Both the position numbers and the translations under genes were made by a program. Positions 43,478-52,432 of a stretch of DNA of 64,000 nucleotides are shown piece by piece. The DNA is taken from positions 2,604,001 to 2,668,000 of the forward strand of contig NZ_JAGIOI010000001.1 in NCBI RefSeq assembly GCF_017876675.1. The letters run 5' to 3'. The notes under the pieces were generated by a model, which searched no databases, was not told the DNA's origin, and saw only the letters and a program-made list of their open reading frames with translations. How positions within the stretch are numbered: position 1 is the stretch's first letter; each line of letters starts with the position of its first letter. This DNA is from Arthrobacter stackebrandtii. Its GTDB lineage: Bacteria; Actinomycetota; Actinomycetes; Actinomycetales; Micrococcaceae.

Positions 43478-43993
43478 CTAGTCCAAGGGGCCCGTGTGCC
43501 CCGGCATGTGCTTGAAAACCAAGGTTGTTTCGGTGTGTCCCACCACGGGGTCGGTGGTGAGGTTGTCCAGCACCCAGTCGCGCAGGGCGTCGGTGTCGCG
43601 GACGGCAATGTGCAGCAGGTAGTCCACGGAACCGGAGGTGTGGAAGGTGGAGAGCACCTCGGGCAGCTGCGGCACGCGCGCGGTGAAGGTGTCGATCTGG
43701 TCCCTGTCGTGGGCGCGCAGGCGCACAGCAATCAGCGCCTGCACCGCCCGGCCGATCGAGGCCAGGTTCAGCTTTGCCTCGAAGCCCTCAATGGCGCCGC
43801 GTTCCATCAGTGCCCGGGTTCGCATGAGGGCGGTGGAGGGGGCGATGCCCACGGCGTCCGCGAGGTCGCGGTTGGTGATGCGGGCGTCGGCCACGAGGGT
43901 GTCAATGATTTGGCGGTCGACGGCGTCCAATGGCTCGCCGTGTGCGTGGCCCGTGGTGGATTCGCGCCGAACATTCTTCGCCGATGCTGCCAT
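43478..43993 (-). CDS. Second Lrp/AsnC-family regulator
   Basis: 171 residues. The HTH is LDAVDRQIIDTLVADARITNRDLADAVGIAPSTALMRTRALMERGAI; the RAM domain includes VQALIAVRLRAHDRDQIDTF and SGSVDYLLHIAVRD. The ATG at 43993 has GGGAGG upstream. Convergent with the MFS gene. Sequence differs enough from the regulator at 41609 that it probably senses a different ligand. Confidence 0.9.
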   Translation of the reverse strand: MAASAKNVRRESTTGHAHGEPLDAVDRQIIDTLVADARITNRDLADAVGIAPSTALMRTRALMERGAIEGFEAKLNLASIGRAVQALIAVRLRAHDRDQIDTFTARVPQLPEVLSTFHTSGSVDYLLHIAVRDTDALRDWVLDNLTTDPVVGHTETTLVFKHMPGHTGPLD

Positions 43994-44158
43994 GGTGTCC
44001 TCCCAAGACTTGGAATGCCTGCGTCCGGATCCGGGCAAGGGGCATGCGTTAGTTCGCCATTCTAGCAAAAATCCGAATTTCCGGACAGTGCTGTACGGGT
44101 CGGGGAAGTCCGGCGTGCGGTCCGGGCGCGGCCGGTGGGCGGCATCCGCGGCCGGGCC

Positions 44159-45184
44159 CTACATCTCCTGCAGGAAACCTTCCACGACCGAAGCCGCCGG
44201 ACCGGTGCGGGCGGAGCGCCACCCGGTTCCGGCCCACAAGTTCAGCATCTCCCGGTCCTGCGCAGTGGATGCGGCGGCCCGCAGGGGAGCGGTCAGGAAG
44301 TGGACCTCCGGGTATGCGGCGGGAGCCGCGGCGGTGTGGTTGCGGACAAAGGAGTTGATGAGCGCACGGGCCGGCTTGCCGGTGAACGCGCGCGTCATGG
44401 CGGTTTCCGTGTACGCGGGATCGCCCAGTGCATCCTTGTGCAGGGCCCGGGCGCCACTTTCATCCGTGCGGATCAGGGCCGTGCCGATCGCGACGGCCAC
44501 GGCGCCGGCGGACAGCGCCTCCCTCGCCCCGGCTGGGCCGGACACGCCCCCGGCGCCCACCAGCGGCAGCGTCACCTCGGCCCGGACGGCAGCCACAAGG
44601 TCGGGAAGTGTTGCGAAGCCGCCGTCCGCAGGCAGGAACGCAGCTGTGTGGCCGCCGGCGCCGGCATGCTGGACCACAAGCGCATCAACACCGGTCGCCG
44701 CGGCGGCCAAGGCCTCGGCCACACCGGTCACGGAGGCCAGCACCCTGCTGCCGGCCCGCTGCAGCTGGGCTACAACGGCAGCCGGGGCGAGCCCAAACGT
44801 GAAGCTGACCACCGGAACGGGGTCCTCAAGCAGCAAGTCGAGCTTTTCAGCCCAATAATCCTGCACCCGGGGGTCGTCCTGCTCCAGTTCCACCTCCGGA
44901 ACCGCGGCCCCGTGGACGGCCGCGTCGGCCGCCAGCTCGGCACGGTAGCGGGCCAGGCCGGCTGCCTGCCCCGGAGCCAGCGGCTCCTTGCGCGGTACAA
45001 ACAGGTTGACCCCAAAGTCCTTCCCGGCGGCGCGCAGCGGCGCAATGTGGGCGGCCAGCTGTCCCGCGGTCTTGTATCCGCCTGCCGCGAAGGCAAAGGC
45101 GCCGGCTCCCTGGGCCGCAAGGGCGAGCTCCGCCGTCGTGGTTCCACCGGCCATGGGTGCCGCTATCAAGGGAGAAGTGAACAT
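44159..45184 (-). CDS. Nitronate monooxygenase-like flavin oxidoreductase
   Basis: 341 residues in a TIM-barrel FMN fold of the NMO / 2-nitropropane dioxygenase family: APMAGGTTTAELALAAQGAGAF at the start, HAGAGGHTAAF for FMN phosphate binding and the active-site His, and VGAGGVSGPAGAREALSAGAVAVAIGTALIRTDES. It oxidises nitronates or related substrates. It starts divergently from the kinase gene at 45202; TAGACT (minus strand) lies six bases before the ATG, so it is leaderless. Confidence 0.88.
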   Translation of the reverse strand: MFTSPLIAAPMAGGTTTAELALAAQGAGAFAFAAGGYKTAGQLAAHIAPLRAAGKDFGVNLFVPRKEPLAPGQAAGLARYRAELAADAAVHGAAVPEVELEQDDPRVQDYWAEKLDLLLEDPVPVVSFTFGLAPAAVVAQLQRAGSRVLASVTGVAEALAAAATGVDALVVQHAGAGGHTAAFLPADGGFATLPDLVAAVRAEVTLPLVGAGGVSGPAGAREALSAGAVAVAIGTALIRTDESGARALHKDALGDPAYTETAMTRAFTGKPARALINSFVRNHTAAAPAAYPEVHFLTAPLRAAASTAQDREMLNLWAGTGWRSARTGPAASVVEGFLQEM

Positions 45185-45189
45185 GGCAT

Positions 45190-45196
45190 TAGTCTA
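45190..45196. promoter_or_regulatory. Overlapping divergent -10 boxes
   Basis: TAGTCT (45190-45195, plus) and TAGACT (45191-45196 read on minus) share five bases and serve opposite leaderless genes, each starting six bases away (45202 plus, 45184 minus). The two polymerases cannot occupy the site at once. Confidence 0.6.
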
Positions 45197-45201
45197 GAGC
45201 C

Positions 45202-46110
45202 GTGGACAACATCACCCTGAAAACCCTGCCCGCCCGCTTCGTGGGACTCGACATTGGCGGCTCCAAGACCCGCGGCATCGTTTGGACGGACGGCGCCGTG
45301 AGCTCCGACGCCAGCGTGGGAAGCACCAATGTGCAGAACGTGAGTGCGCAAACTGCCCGCGACAACATGGCCGAGCTTTTCTCGCTGCTGGACGTTGCAG
45401 GCGCCACGGATGTCCTGGCAGGGGCCGGCGGCGTTGACACGGACGACGACGCCGCCGCCCTTGCCGGGCTCATCTCACCTTTTGTGCCGGGAGCCCGGGT
45501 GCGGGTGGTCCATGACACCCGCCTGCTGCTCGCCGCTGCCGGGGCTTCCTCCGGTGTGGCGGTCATCGCCGGGACCGGCTCCGCGGCATGGGGCATGAAC
45601 GCCGAAGGAAAGCAGGCCCGCGCCGGAGGTTGGGGCTACCTGCTGGGCGACGAGGGCAGCGGCTACTGGCTGGTGCGTGAGGCTGTCCGGCACAGCCTGC
45701 GGCGGATGGACTCGGGGCAGGCGGTGGACGCGTTGACGGCCGGCCTGCTGGGCTACTGCGGGCTGGAGTCCCCGCAACAGTTGATCGCACATTTTCACAT
45801 GGGCACCACACGGCGGTACTGGGCGGCCGGCTCGCCTGTGGTGTTTGCCGCGGCGCGGGAGGGCCACAGCGAGGCGCTGGCCCTGGTGGAGCAGGCGGCC
45901 TCCGACCTCGCGGACATGGCGGCCAAGGTGGCCGGACAGCTGGGCGTTGCCGGTCCGATTGTGCTGGGCAGCGGCCTGGGCAGCAACGTGCCCGAGCTGC
46001 AGGAAGCGTTCACCGGGCAGTTGGCGCGGCGCGGTTTCGAGGATGTGCACATCCTCCGCCAGGACCCGATCTTTGGCATTCCGCTGATCGTGGCCGAGCC
46101 GGCACCCTAG
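45202..46110 (+). CDS. BadF/BadG-type kinase, probable N-acetylglucosamine kinase
   Basis: 302 residues. The actin-fold ATPase phosphate-1 motif is FVGLDIGGSKTRG, followed by IAGTGSAAWG, GWGYLLGDEGSGYWL and VLGSGLGSN. The arrangement fits the BadF/BadG/BcrA/BcrD group that includes GlcNAc kinases. With the GH20 gene it could feed GlcNAc into metabolism. GTG start, leaderless (TAGTCT six bases upstream). Confidence 0.8.
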   Translation: MDNITLKTLPARFVGLDIGGSKTRGIVWTDGAVSSDASVGSTNVQNVSAQTARDNMAELFSLLDVAGATDVLAGAGGVDTDDDAAALAGLISPFVPGARVRVVHDTRLLLAAAGASSGVAVIAGTGSAAWGMNAEGKQARAGGWGYLLGDEGSGYWLVREAVRHSLRRMDSGQAVDALTAGLLGYCGLESPQQLIAHFHMGTTRRYWAAGSPVVFAAAREGHSEALALVEQAASDLADMAAKVAGQLGVAGPIVLGSGLGSNVPELQEAFTGQLARRGFEDVHILRQDPIFGIPLIVAEPAP

Positions 46111-46123
46111 CCCCCCGCCCGGC

Positions 46124-47143
46124 TCAGCGGACCGGCGGCGGGGCCGTGCTGCCGCGGACCACGAGTGTTGGTGTGACAAGGTCCGGCGGGCTGGAGATCT
46201 TGGGGTTGGCAATCATGGCCACCAGCCGCTGCACCGCGCGGCGTCCCGTGTCCTCGAATGACTGCCGGACAGTGGTCAGCGGGGGATTGGAATATGCGGC
46301 CAGGTCGATGTCATCGATGCCCACCACCGACACATCCTCCGGCACGCGGCGGCCCAGTTCCGTCAGGGCGCGCAGCACGCCGAACGCCATTTCGTCGCTG
46401 GCCACAAAAATGGCCGTGACCTCGGGATTGCGGCCCAGCACCAGCCCGTTGTGGTAGCCGGACTCCGGGCTCCAGTCGCCATGCAGTTCCGGCGGCACGT
46501 CGCGCCTGTTTTCCTGAAGGGTGCGCCGCCAGCTGTCCCGGCGGCTCGCGGCGTCGGACCAGTCGGCCGGGCCCGCCACGTGCCATACAGTCTCGTGCCC
46601 CAGGTCCAGCAGGTGCTGGGTGGCCAGCACCGCTGAGATGTCCTGGTCCACGCCCACGAGCTCGTCGCCCCAGGCGACCGAGCCGTCGGTGTTGATCGTG
46701 GGGATGCGGGCGGTCAGCTTCTTGATCTGCCCGCCGGCTTCCAGCAGCGGTGCCGACAGGATGATGCCGTCCACGCCTTGGAAAACTAGCCGGCTTACGG
46801 CGTCAACCAGCGACTCCGTGCTCAGCGAGGACGTCACCGAGTTCACGGTGTAGCCCGCCTCCCGTGCACCTCGTTCGATCCCCAGCGCCAACGACGAGCG
46901 TGAATAGTTGTTGGTGGCCAGGGTCAGCAGGCCCAGGGTTCTGGAACGGCCTGTCACCAGTGCCCGCGCCGTGTAATTGCGTCGGTAGCCGAGCCTTTCC
47001 ACGGCCGACATGACGCGTTGGCGCGTGCTGTCCTGGACATTGGGGTGGTCATTGAGCACACGTGAAACTGTCTGGGCTGAAACGCCGGCTGCGTTGGCGA
47101 CATCCCGCATGGCAGGTCCACGGGCGTATTGCGAGTCAGGCAT
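46124..47143 (-). CDS. LacI-family transcriptional repressor
   Basis: 339 residues. The HTH and hinge AMRDVANAAGVSAQTVSRVLNDHPNVQDSTRQRV opens the protein, then a sugar-binding effector domain (VGVDQDISAVLATQHLLDLGHETVWHVAGP, AIFVASDEMAFGVLRAL). Divergent from the GH35 gene with TGTTAT-CC-ATAACA between; the same type of box precedes the GH20 gene. Likely effector is a galactose- or amino-sugar-containing glycan breakdown product, inferred from the targets. Confidence 0.9.
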   Translation of the reverse strand: MPDSQYARGPAMRDVANAAGVSAQTVSRVLNDHPNVQDSTRQRVMSAVERLGYRRNYTARALVTGRSRTLGLLTLATNNYSRSSLALGIERGAREAGYTVNSVTSSLSTESLVDAVSRLVFQGVDGIILSAPLLEAGGQIKKLTARIPTINTDGSVAWGDELVGVDQDISAVLATQHLLDLGHETVWHVAGPADWSDAASRRDSWRRTLQENRRDVPPELHGDWSPESGYHNGLVLGRNPEVTAIFVASDEMAFGVLRALTELGRRVPEDVSVVGIDDIDLAAYSNPPLTTVRQSFEDTGRRAVQRLVAMIANPKISSPPDLVTPTLVVRGSTAPPPVR

Positions 47144-47224
47144 TTGTTTCCTTGTCCTCGAGGTGTGAAAAAAGCCGCGAGGTGCTGGCGCGGCATGGTG
47201 TGATTCCCACTATAAGCCTCTCCA

Positions 47225-47239
47225 TGTTTGCTTGTAACA
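47225..47239. promoter_or_regulatory. Possible LacI-type half-symmetric site near the lacI start
   Basis: TGTTTGCTTGTAACA has TGTT/AACA ends like the main operator at 47302-47315 but a looser centre. It is placed for autoregulation of the LacI gene. Confidence 0.35.
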
Positions 47240-47301
47240 TGCTGTGAATATTCTGCGTAATGATGGTTCGCTTTCCCCGAAAGCGGGCGTTGGCGTTAGT
47301 G

Positions 47302-47315
47302 TGTTATCCATAACA
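47302..47315. promoter_or_regulatory. Palindromic LacI-type operator upstream of the GH35 gene
   Basis: TGTTATCCATAACA is a perfect TGTTAT/ATAACA inverted repeat around CC, 46 bases before the TTG start. It matches 13 of the 14 box positions outside the centre seen before GH20, including GTTAT and ATAAC. Confidence 0.7.
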
Positions 47316-47360
47316 GAATGTCTTTCAACACTCACCCCAAAACCAGCGCCAGGAGATTCA

Positions 47361-49271
47361 TTGTCCACGTCCGCCACCCTGCCCGGGCAGCACGCTGCCG
47401 GCACCGTGTCTTCCACCCCGGAGACGGTGCAGTCCGTTTCGCAGAATGCGCCCGTGGCGCCCGCAGCATTGAGCTATGCGGACCGCCAGCTTTTTAAGAA
47501 CGGGAACCAGCACCGCATCATTGCCGGCGCCATCCACTACTTCCGGGTCCACCCGGAGCAGTGGCAGGACCGCATCGACCGGCTCGTGGCGTTGGGAGTG
47601 AACACGCTGGACACCTACGTTGCCTGGAACTTCCACCAGCCGCACCAGGACACTGCCCCCGACTTCACCGGCTGGCGCGACCTGGGCCGCTTCATCACCC
47701 TTGCAGGAGACGCCGGCCTGGACGTCATTGTGCGGCCCGGCCCGTACATCTGCGCCGAATGGGACAACGGCGGCTTCCCGTCATGGGCCACCTCCAACCC
47801 GGACATGGTGCTGCGGTCCTCCGACCCCTTGTTCACCGCCGCCATTGAGAAGTGGTTTGACCACCTCATCCCCGTGATCGAGCCGCTGCAGGCCCGCCAC
47901 GGCGGACCCGTCATTGCCGTCCAGATCGAGAACGAATACGGCAGCTACGGCGACGACAAGGAATACCTGCGCTGGAACCGGACGGCGCTGCAGGAGCGGG
48001 GCATCACCGAAATGCTGTTCACGGCCGACGGCGGAACAGACTATTTCCTGGACGGCGGCTCCCTGCCCGACACCTGGGCAACGGCAACGCTCGGTTCCCG
48101 CGGGCCGGAAGGCGATGAGGTCTGGGAACGCCGGCGCCCGGGGGAGCCGTTCTTCACGGTCGAGTTCTGGAACGGCTGGTTTGACCACTGGGGCGAGGAA
48201 CACCACACCCGCAGCGCCGTCGAGGCCAGCGATGAAGCCCGCAAGATCCTTGATGTGGGCGGCTCCATCTGCCTGTACATGGCCCACGGCGGCACCAACT
48301 TCGGCCTGACGTCGGGTTGCAACCATGACGGCACCATCCAGCCGACCGTCACCAGCTACGACTCCGACGCCCCGATCGCCGAGGACGGGCGCCTGACGGA
48401 GAAGTTCCACGCCATGCGGAACGCATTCTTTGCAGCGGATGGCCGGGAACCGTCGGCCATCCCCGCACACCTGGCTGCCCCGGCTCCCGTGCTCCCTGCG
48501 GCCAGCGTGGCACTCGCGCAGGGCACCGCGCTGCTCGACGTTGTCCGTGCAGCCGAGCCCGTGTCCAGCATCAAGCCCCTGTCCTTCGAACAGCTGGGCC
48601 TGGACCGCGGACTGGTCCACTACAGCGCCAAGGCCGTGCTGCCCGCCGGTGAGGCAACCATCCGGATCCGCGGCCTGCACGACCGCGCCCTCGTCTGGGT
48701 CGACGGTGAGTTTGCCGGCATCCTCAACGACGGCACCGGCGCGGACGGCCTCAAGCTGGCCGGCCCCGGCGGCATGGCGCGGCTGGAAATCCTGGTGGAA
48801 AACCAGGGCCGCATCAACTACGGCCCCCGCTTCGGCGAAGGCAAGGGCATTCTCGACGGTGTGCTCATCAACCAGCGCTACGTCTTCCACTGGGAGCAGC
48901 GCCCCGTCAACCTGGAACTGCCGCTGGACCAGCTGCTCACCCTCGGTGCCGGGGATGCCCCCGCCGGGGCGGCACCGGGTGAAAAGCACGCGGGCTTCTT
49001 CTCCGGTTCCTTCGAGGTTGACGCCCCGGCGGACACCTACCTTGCGCTTCCCGGATTTGGCAAGGGATTTGTCTGGCTCAACGGATTCCTGCTGGGAAGG
49101 CACTGGGAAATCGGCCCGCAGCTGACCCTATATGTCCCGGCACCGCTGCTGCAGGAGGGCCGCAATACCCTCACCGTGCTGGAACTGGAACGTGGGGGAA
49201 CCCACGCGGAGCTGCGCCGGGAACCCGAGCTGGGCGTCGGCGGGGTAACGTATGTGGAGGATTTGGGTTAA
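47361..49271 (+). CDS. GH35 beta-galactosidase
   Basis: About 636 residues, no signal peptide, so cytoplasmic. The GH35 barrel includes IIAGAIHYFRVHPEQW, PGPYICAEWDNGGFPSW, the acid/base Glu in VQIENEYGSYG and the nucleophile Glu in FTVEFWNGWFDHWG. C-terminal jelly-roll domains follow (VWLNGFLLGRHW). It cleaves beta-galactosyl ends of oligosaccharides. The TTG at 47361 is the start: AGGAG lies five bases upstream and the palindromic operator would otherwise sit inside the coding region. Confidence 0.9.
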   Translation: MSTSATLPGQHAAGTVSSTPETVQSVSQNAPVAPAALSYADRQLFKNGNQHRIIAGAIHYFRVHPEQWQDRIDRLVALGVNTLDTYVAWNFHQPHQDTAPDFTGWRDLGRFITLAGDAGLDVIVRPGPYICAEWDNGGFPSWATSNPDMVLRSSDPLFTAAIEKWFDHLIPVIEPLQARHGGPVIAVQIENEYGSYGDDKEYLRWNRTALQERGITEMLFTADGGTDYFLDGGSLPDTWATATLGSRGPEGDEVWERRRPGEPFFTVEFWNGWFDHWGEEHHTRSAVEASDEARKILDVGGSICLYMAHGGTNFGLTSGCNHDGTIQPTVTSYDSDAPIAEDGRLTEKFHAMRNAFFAADGREPSAIPAHLAAPAPVLPAASVALAQGTALLDVVRAAEPVSSIKPLSFEQLGLDRGLVHYSAKAVLPAGEATIRIRGLHDRALVWVDGEFAGILNDGTGADGLKLAGPGGMARLEILVENQGRINYGPRFGEGKGILDGVLINQRYVFHWEQRPVNLELPLDQLLTLGAGDAPAGAAPGEKHAGFFSGSFEVDAPADTYLALPGFGKGFVWLNGFLLGRHWEIGPQLTLYVPAPLLQEGRNTLTVLELERGGTHAELRREPELGVGGVTYVEDLG

Positions 49272-49299
49272 ACAGGCAGGATACGAGGAGTGGGTGGCG

Positions 49300-50265
49300 G
49301 TGCGTCGTAAGGTCATGGCCGCGCTCTGCGCCGCCGCCCTCCTGCTGGCCACGGCCTGCACCCCCACCCCCATCACCACCGTTCCCAGCGCATCCCAGTC
49401 GCTGAACCGGGCGCCGCTCACGGTTGCCCTTCCCGAGGTGCCCGACGACGTCAACCCCGCCGAGAGCGCCCTGCTGGCCAACGTGTACGCGGCCGCCCTG
49501 AATGCGGCCGGGCTCCACACCGTGGTGGCCGACAGTCCCTCCCCGGCAGGAACCATGATCTCCGGCCTCGAGGCGGGGGACCACGACATTGTCCCGGCCT
49601 ACTCCCGGTTGGCGCTGTCGGAGCTGTCCCCGGAAGCGGCTGCTGATCCGGCGGCAGATTCCAGCAAGGTCCTGGCGGAGCTGAAGGCCGCACTGCCGGA
49701 CGGTGTCATGGAATTGGACCCCACCAAGGTGGAGGACCAGGATGCCTTGGTGGTCACCGCCGTTACGGCGGAGAAATACCAGCTCAAGACCATCACGGAC
49801 CTGGCCCGGGTCTGCGGGCAGCTGACGTTGGGTGGCTCAGCCCAATTCAAGGCCAAGGAGAACGGCCTGCCCGCCCTGGAACGCGACTACAAATGCGTGC
49901 CCGGGGGATACAAGCAGCTCAAGGCGGTCCTGGACACTAGAAGCGACGGAGTCGTGTGGGCGCTGCTGCGCGACGACATCCAGGTCGCGGACATCCACGC
50001 CTCCTCCCCGGCCATCGTGGACAACGCACTGGTGGTCCTCAGCGATCCGCTGAACATTTTTCCCGTCCAGGCCATCGTCCCGCTGGTGGCGGGGAACAAG
50101 GTGGGCGCAGACGCGCAGGATGTCCTGAACAAGGTCAGCGCGGCGCTGACCACGGAGGAACTGGCCAACCTCAACCGCCTGGCGCAGGACCGTCAGGACG
50201 GCAACTTTGCCGAGGTTGCCCAGGCCTGGCTGGTGCAAAAAGGTCTGGTCAAGGCCAGTTCTTAG
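49300..50265 (+). CDS. Substrate-binding lipoprotein, glycine-betaine-type (OpuAC/ProX-like)
   Basis: About 321 residues. A short charged start, hydrophobic core and lipobox ATAC predict a lipoprotein. The mature sequence has the type-II periplasmic binding layout of compatible-solute binders (VADSPSPAGTMISGLEAGDHDIVPAYSRLALSEL, VYAAALNAAG, VTAEKYQLKTITDLARV). No permease or ATPase genes lie next to it. The start is uncertain: GTG 49300 has AGGAG nine bases upstream; GTG 49294 and ATG 49315 are alternatives. It overlaps no neighbour but begins just after the GH35 stop. Confidence 0.75.
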   Translation: MRRKVMAALCAAALLLATACTPTPITTVPSASQSLNRAPLTVALPEVPDDVNPAESALLANVYAAALNAAGLHTVVADSPSPAGTMISGLEAGDHDIVPAYSRLALSELSPEAAADPAADSSKVLAELKAALPDGVMELDPTKVEDQDALVVTAVTAEKYQLKTITDLARVCGQLTLGGSAQFKAKENGLPALERDYKCVPGGYKQLKAVLDTRSDGVVWALLRDDIQVADIHASSPAIVDNALVVLSDPLNIFPVQAIVPLVAGNKVGADAQDVLNKVSAALTTEELANLNRLAQDRQDGNFAEVAQAWLVQKGLVKASS

Positions 50266-50332
50266 CCATTGGCCTGCTCCCGCCGGGCATGGGCGGCCGC
50301 AAACGGTGTCCCGCATGTGCCATATTTGGTAA

Positions 50333-51550
50333 ATGGCAGAATTCAAGCAGTCCACCAAGCTCCACAACGTCCTCTACGACATCCGCGGGCCGCTCCTTCA
50401 GCGGGCCCAGCAGATGGAGTCCGAGGGGCACCGCATCCTCAAACTCAACATCGGCAACCCCGCCCCCTTCGGCTTTGAGGCCCCGGACGCCATCCTTGTG
50501 GACATGATCCGCCACCTTCCCCATGCCCAGGGATACACAGACTCCCGCGGCATCTTCTCTGCCCGCACCGCCGTGGTGCAGTACTACCAGACGCGCGGCA
50601 TCCACAACATCCATGTGGACGACGTCTACCTGGGCAACGGCGTCAGCGAGTTGATCACGCTCTCCCTCATGGCCCTGCTGGACAACGGCGACGAAGTCCT
50701 TGTCCCCACCCCTGACTACCCGCTGTGGACCGCCTCCGTCAGCCTGGCCGGCGGGCGCCCCGTGCATTACCTGTGCGATGAGGACAACGAGTGGTGGCCG
50801 GACCTGGAGGACCTCGCAGCCAAGATCACGCCCAGGACCAAGGGCCTGGTTATCATCAACCCCAACAACCCCACGGGTGCTGTCTACCCGGCACACATTG
50901 TCCAGGGCATGGTGGACCTGGCCCGCAAGCACAACCTTGTGGTGTTCTCGGATGAGATCTACGAAAAGATCCTCTATGACGACGCCGTGCACATCAACAC
51001 CGCCACCGTCACGGGCGATGACGTGCTGTGCATGACCTTCAGCGGCTTGTCCAAGGCGTACCGCATTTGTGGCTACCGCTCCGGCTGGCTGGCCATTTCC
51101 GGGCCCAAGGCCGCAGCCGCCGACTACCTTGAGGGCATTAACCTGCTGGCCAACATGCGCCTGTGCGCCAACGCGCCGGGACAGCACGCCATCCAGACGG
51201 CGCTGGGAGGGCACCAAAGCATCGAGGATCTCATCCTGCCCGGCGGCCGTCTCCGCGAACAGCGCGATCTCGCCTACCGCATGCTCAACGACATTCCAGG
51301 TGTCAGCACCAACCAGGCCAAGGGCGCCCTGTACCTCTTCCCCAAGCTGGACCCGGAGGTGTACCCGATCAAGAGCGATGAACAGTTCGCCCTGGACCTG
51401 CTGGAATCGCAAAAGATCCTGATCTCCCACGGCACGGCCTTCAACTGGATCCGGCCGGACCACTTCCGCCTCGTCACCCTGCCCAACGTCAAGGACATGG
51501 AAGAGGCGATCGGACGCATCGGGGAGTTCCTGAGCACGTACAAACCCTAG
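50333..51550 (+). CDS. alaA: Alanine-type aminotransferase (AlaA-like)
   Basis: 405 residues, fold-type I PLP aminotransferase. Family marks are NIGNPAPFGFEAP, the NPNNPTGAVY loop, SDEIYEKILYD and the PLP lysine in SGLSKAYRICGYRSGW. AlaA-like enzymes transfer amino groups between glutamate and pyruvate. The start is leaderless: CATATT lies seven bases before the ATG. Confidence 0.9.
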   Translation: MAEFKQSTKLHNVLYDIRGPLLQRAQQMESEGHRILKLNIGNPAPFGFEAPDAILVDMIRHLPHAQGYTDSRGIFSARTAVVQYYQTRGIHNIHVDDVYLGNGVSELITLSLMALLDNGDEVLVPTPDYPLWTASVSLAGGRPVHYLCDEDNEWWPDLEDLAAKITPRTKGLVIINPNNPTGAVYPAHIVQGMVDLARKHNLVVFSDEIYEKILYDDAVHINTATVTGDDVLCMTFSGLSKAYRICGYRSGWLAISGPKAAAADYLEGINLLANMRLCANAPGQHAIQTALGGHQSIEDLILPGGRLREQRDLAYRMLNDIPGVSTNQAKGALYLFPKLDPEVYPIKSDEQFALDLLESQKILISHGTAFNWIRPDHFRLVTLPNVKDMEEAIGRIGEFLSTYKP

Positions 51551-51564
51551 GGAAAGGCTTCACC

Positions 51565-52419
51565 ATGTCACTGCCCATTGGATTCACCGCCCACCCAAGC
51601 GAACTGCTGCGCGTCGAGCCGGGGTTCACCCTGGCCGGCACCCCCACGGATGCGGCCCCCGGCTATTCCGGGAAGAAGGACGACGGCGCCGCAACCCTCG
51701 CCGAGCGGGCGCCTGTCCTGGCCCAGCTGCAGGAACAGCTATTCGCTGAAAGCCGCTTCGAAGGAAAGAAGTCGGTCCTGTTGATCCTGCAGGCCATGGA
51801 CACGGCAGGCAAGGGCGGGATAGTGGGCCGCGTGGTGGGTGCGGTTGACCCACAGGGCGTGAAGATGAAGTCGTTCAAGGCCCCCACGGAGGAGGAAAAG
51901 GCGCACGACTTCCTGTGGCGGGTGCGCCCGGCCGCCCCGGAGCCGGGCATGCTGGGCGTCTTTGACAGGTCCCACTACGAGGACGTGCTGATCCACCGGG
52001 TCCACGGCTGGGCGGACGAGGCGGAACTGGAGCGGCGCTACGCCGCCATCAACGCCTTTGAGCAGGAACTGGTGGATGCGGGCACCACTATCGTGAAGGT
52101 CATGCTCAACGTTGGCCGGGACGAGCAGCTGGAGCGGCTGGGCGCCCGCCTGCACGATCCCACCAAGTACTGGAAGTACAACCCGGGCGACCTTGACGAG
52201 CGGGCCCACTGGCCGGCCTACATGGACGCCTACCAGCGGGTCTTTGACAAAACCAGCACGGACACTGCCCCCTGGCACGTGGTTCCGGCGGACAAGAAAT
52301 GGTACGCCCGCATGGCCGTCCAGGAACTGCTCATCAAGGCCATGGGGGAACTGAACCTGCAGTGGCCCGCCGGGGACTACGACCTGGCGGTGGAGCGTGC
52401 CCGGCTAAAGGACGCCTGA
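51565..52419 (+). CDS. ppk2: Polyphosphate kinase 2 family protein
   Basis: 284 residues. Walker A is AMDTAGKGG (near 77), Walker B-like FDRSHYEDV (near 133), and the lid RLHDPTKYWKYNPGDLDER. PPK2 enzymes make nucleoside di- or triphosphates from polyphosphate, or the reverse. GGAAAGG precedes the ATG. It lies 14 bases after the aminotransferase on the same strand. Confidence 0.9.
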   Translation: MSLPIGFTAHPSELLRVEPGFTLAGTPTDAAPGYSGKKDDGAATLAERAPVLAQLQEQLFAESRFEGKKSVLLILQAMDTAGKGGIVGRVVGAVDPQGVKMKSFKAPTEEEKAHDFLWRVRPAAPEPGMLGVFDRSHYEDVLIHRVHGWADEAELERRYAAINAFEQELVDAGTTIVKVMLNVGRDEQLERLGARLHDPTKYWKYNPGDLDERAHWPAYMDAYQRVFDKTSTDTAPWHVVPADKKWYARMAVQELLIKAMGELNLQWPAGDYDLAVERARLKDA

Positions 52420-52432
52420 GCCCGCCTGGCGG

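Noticed and set aside
47244-47360. N-terminal extension of the GH35 frame
   Set aside because: The palindromic operator lies within it and the TTG at 47361 has a good ribosome-binding site.
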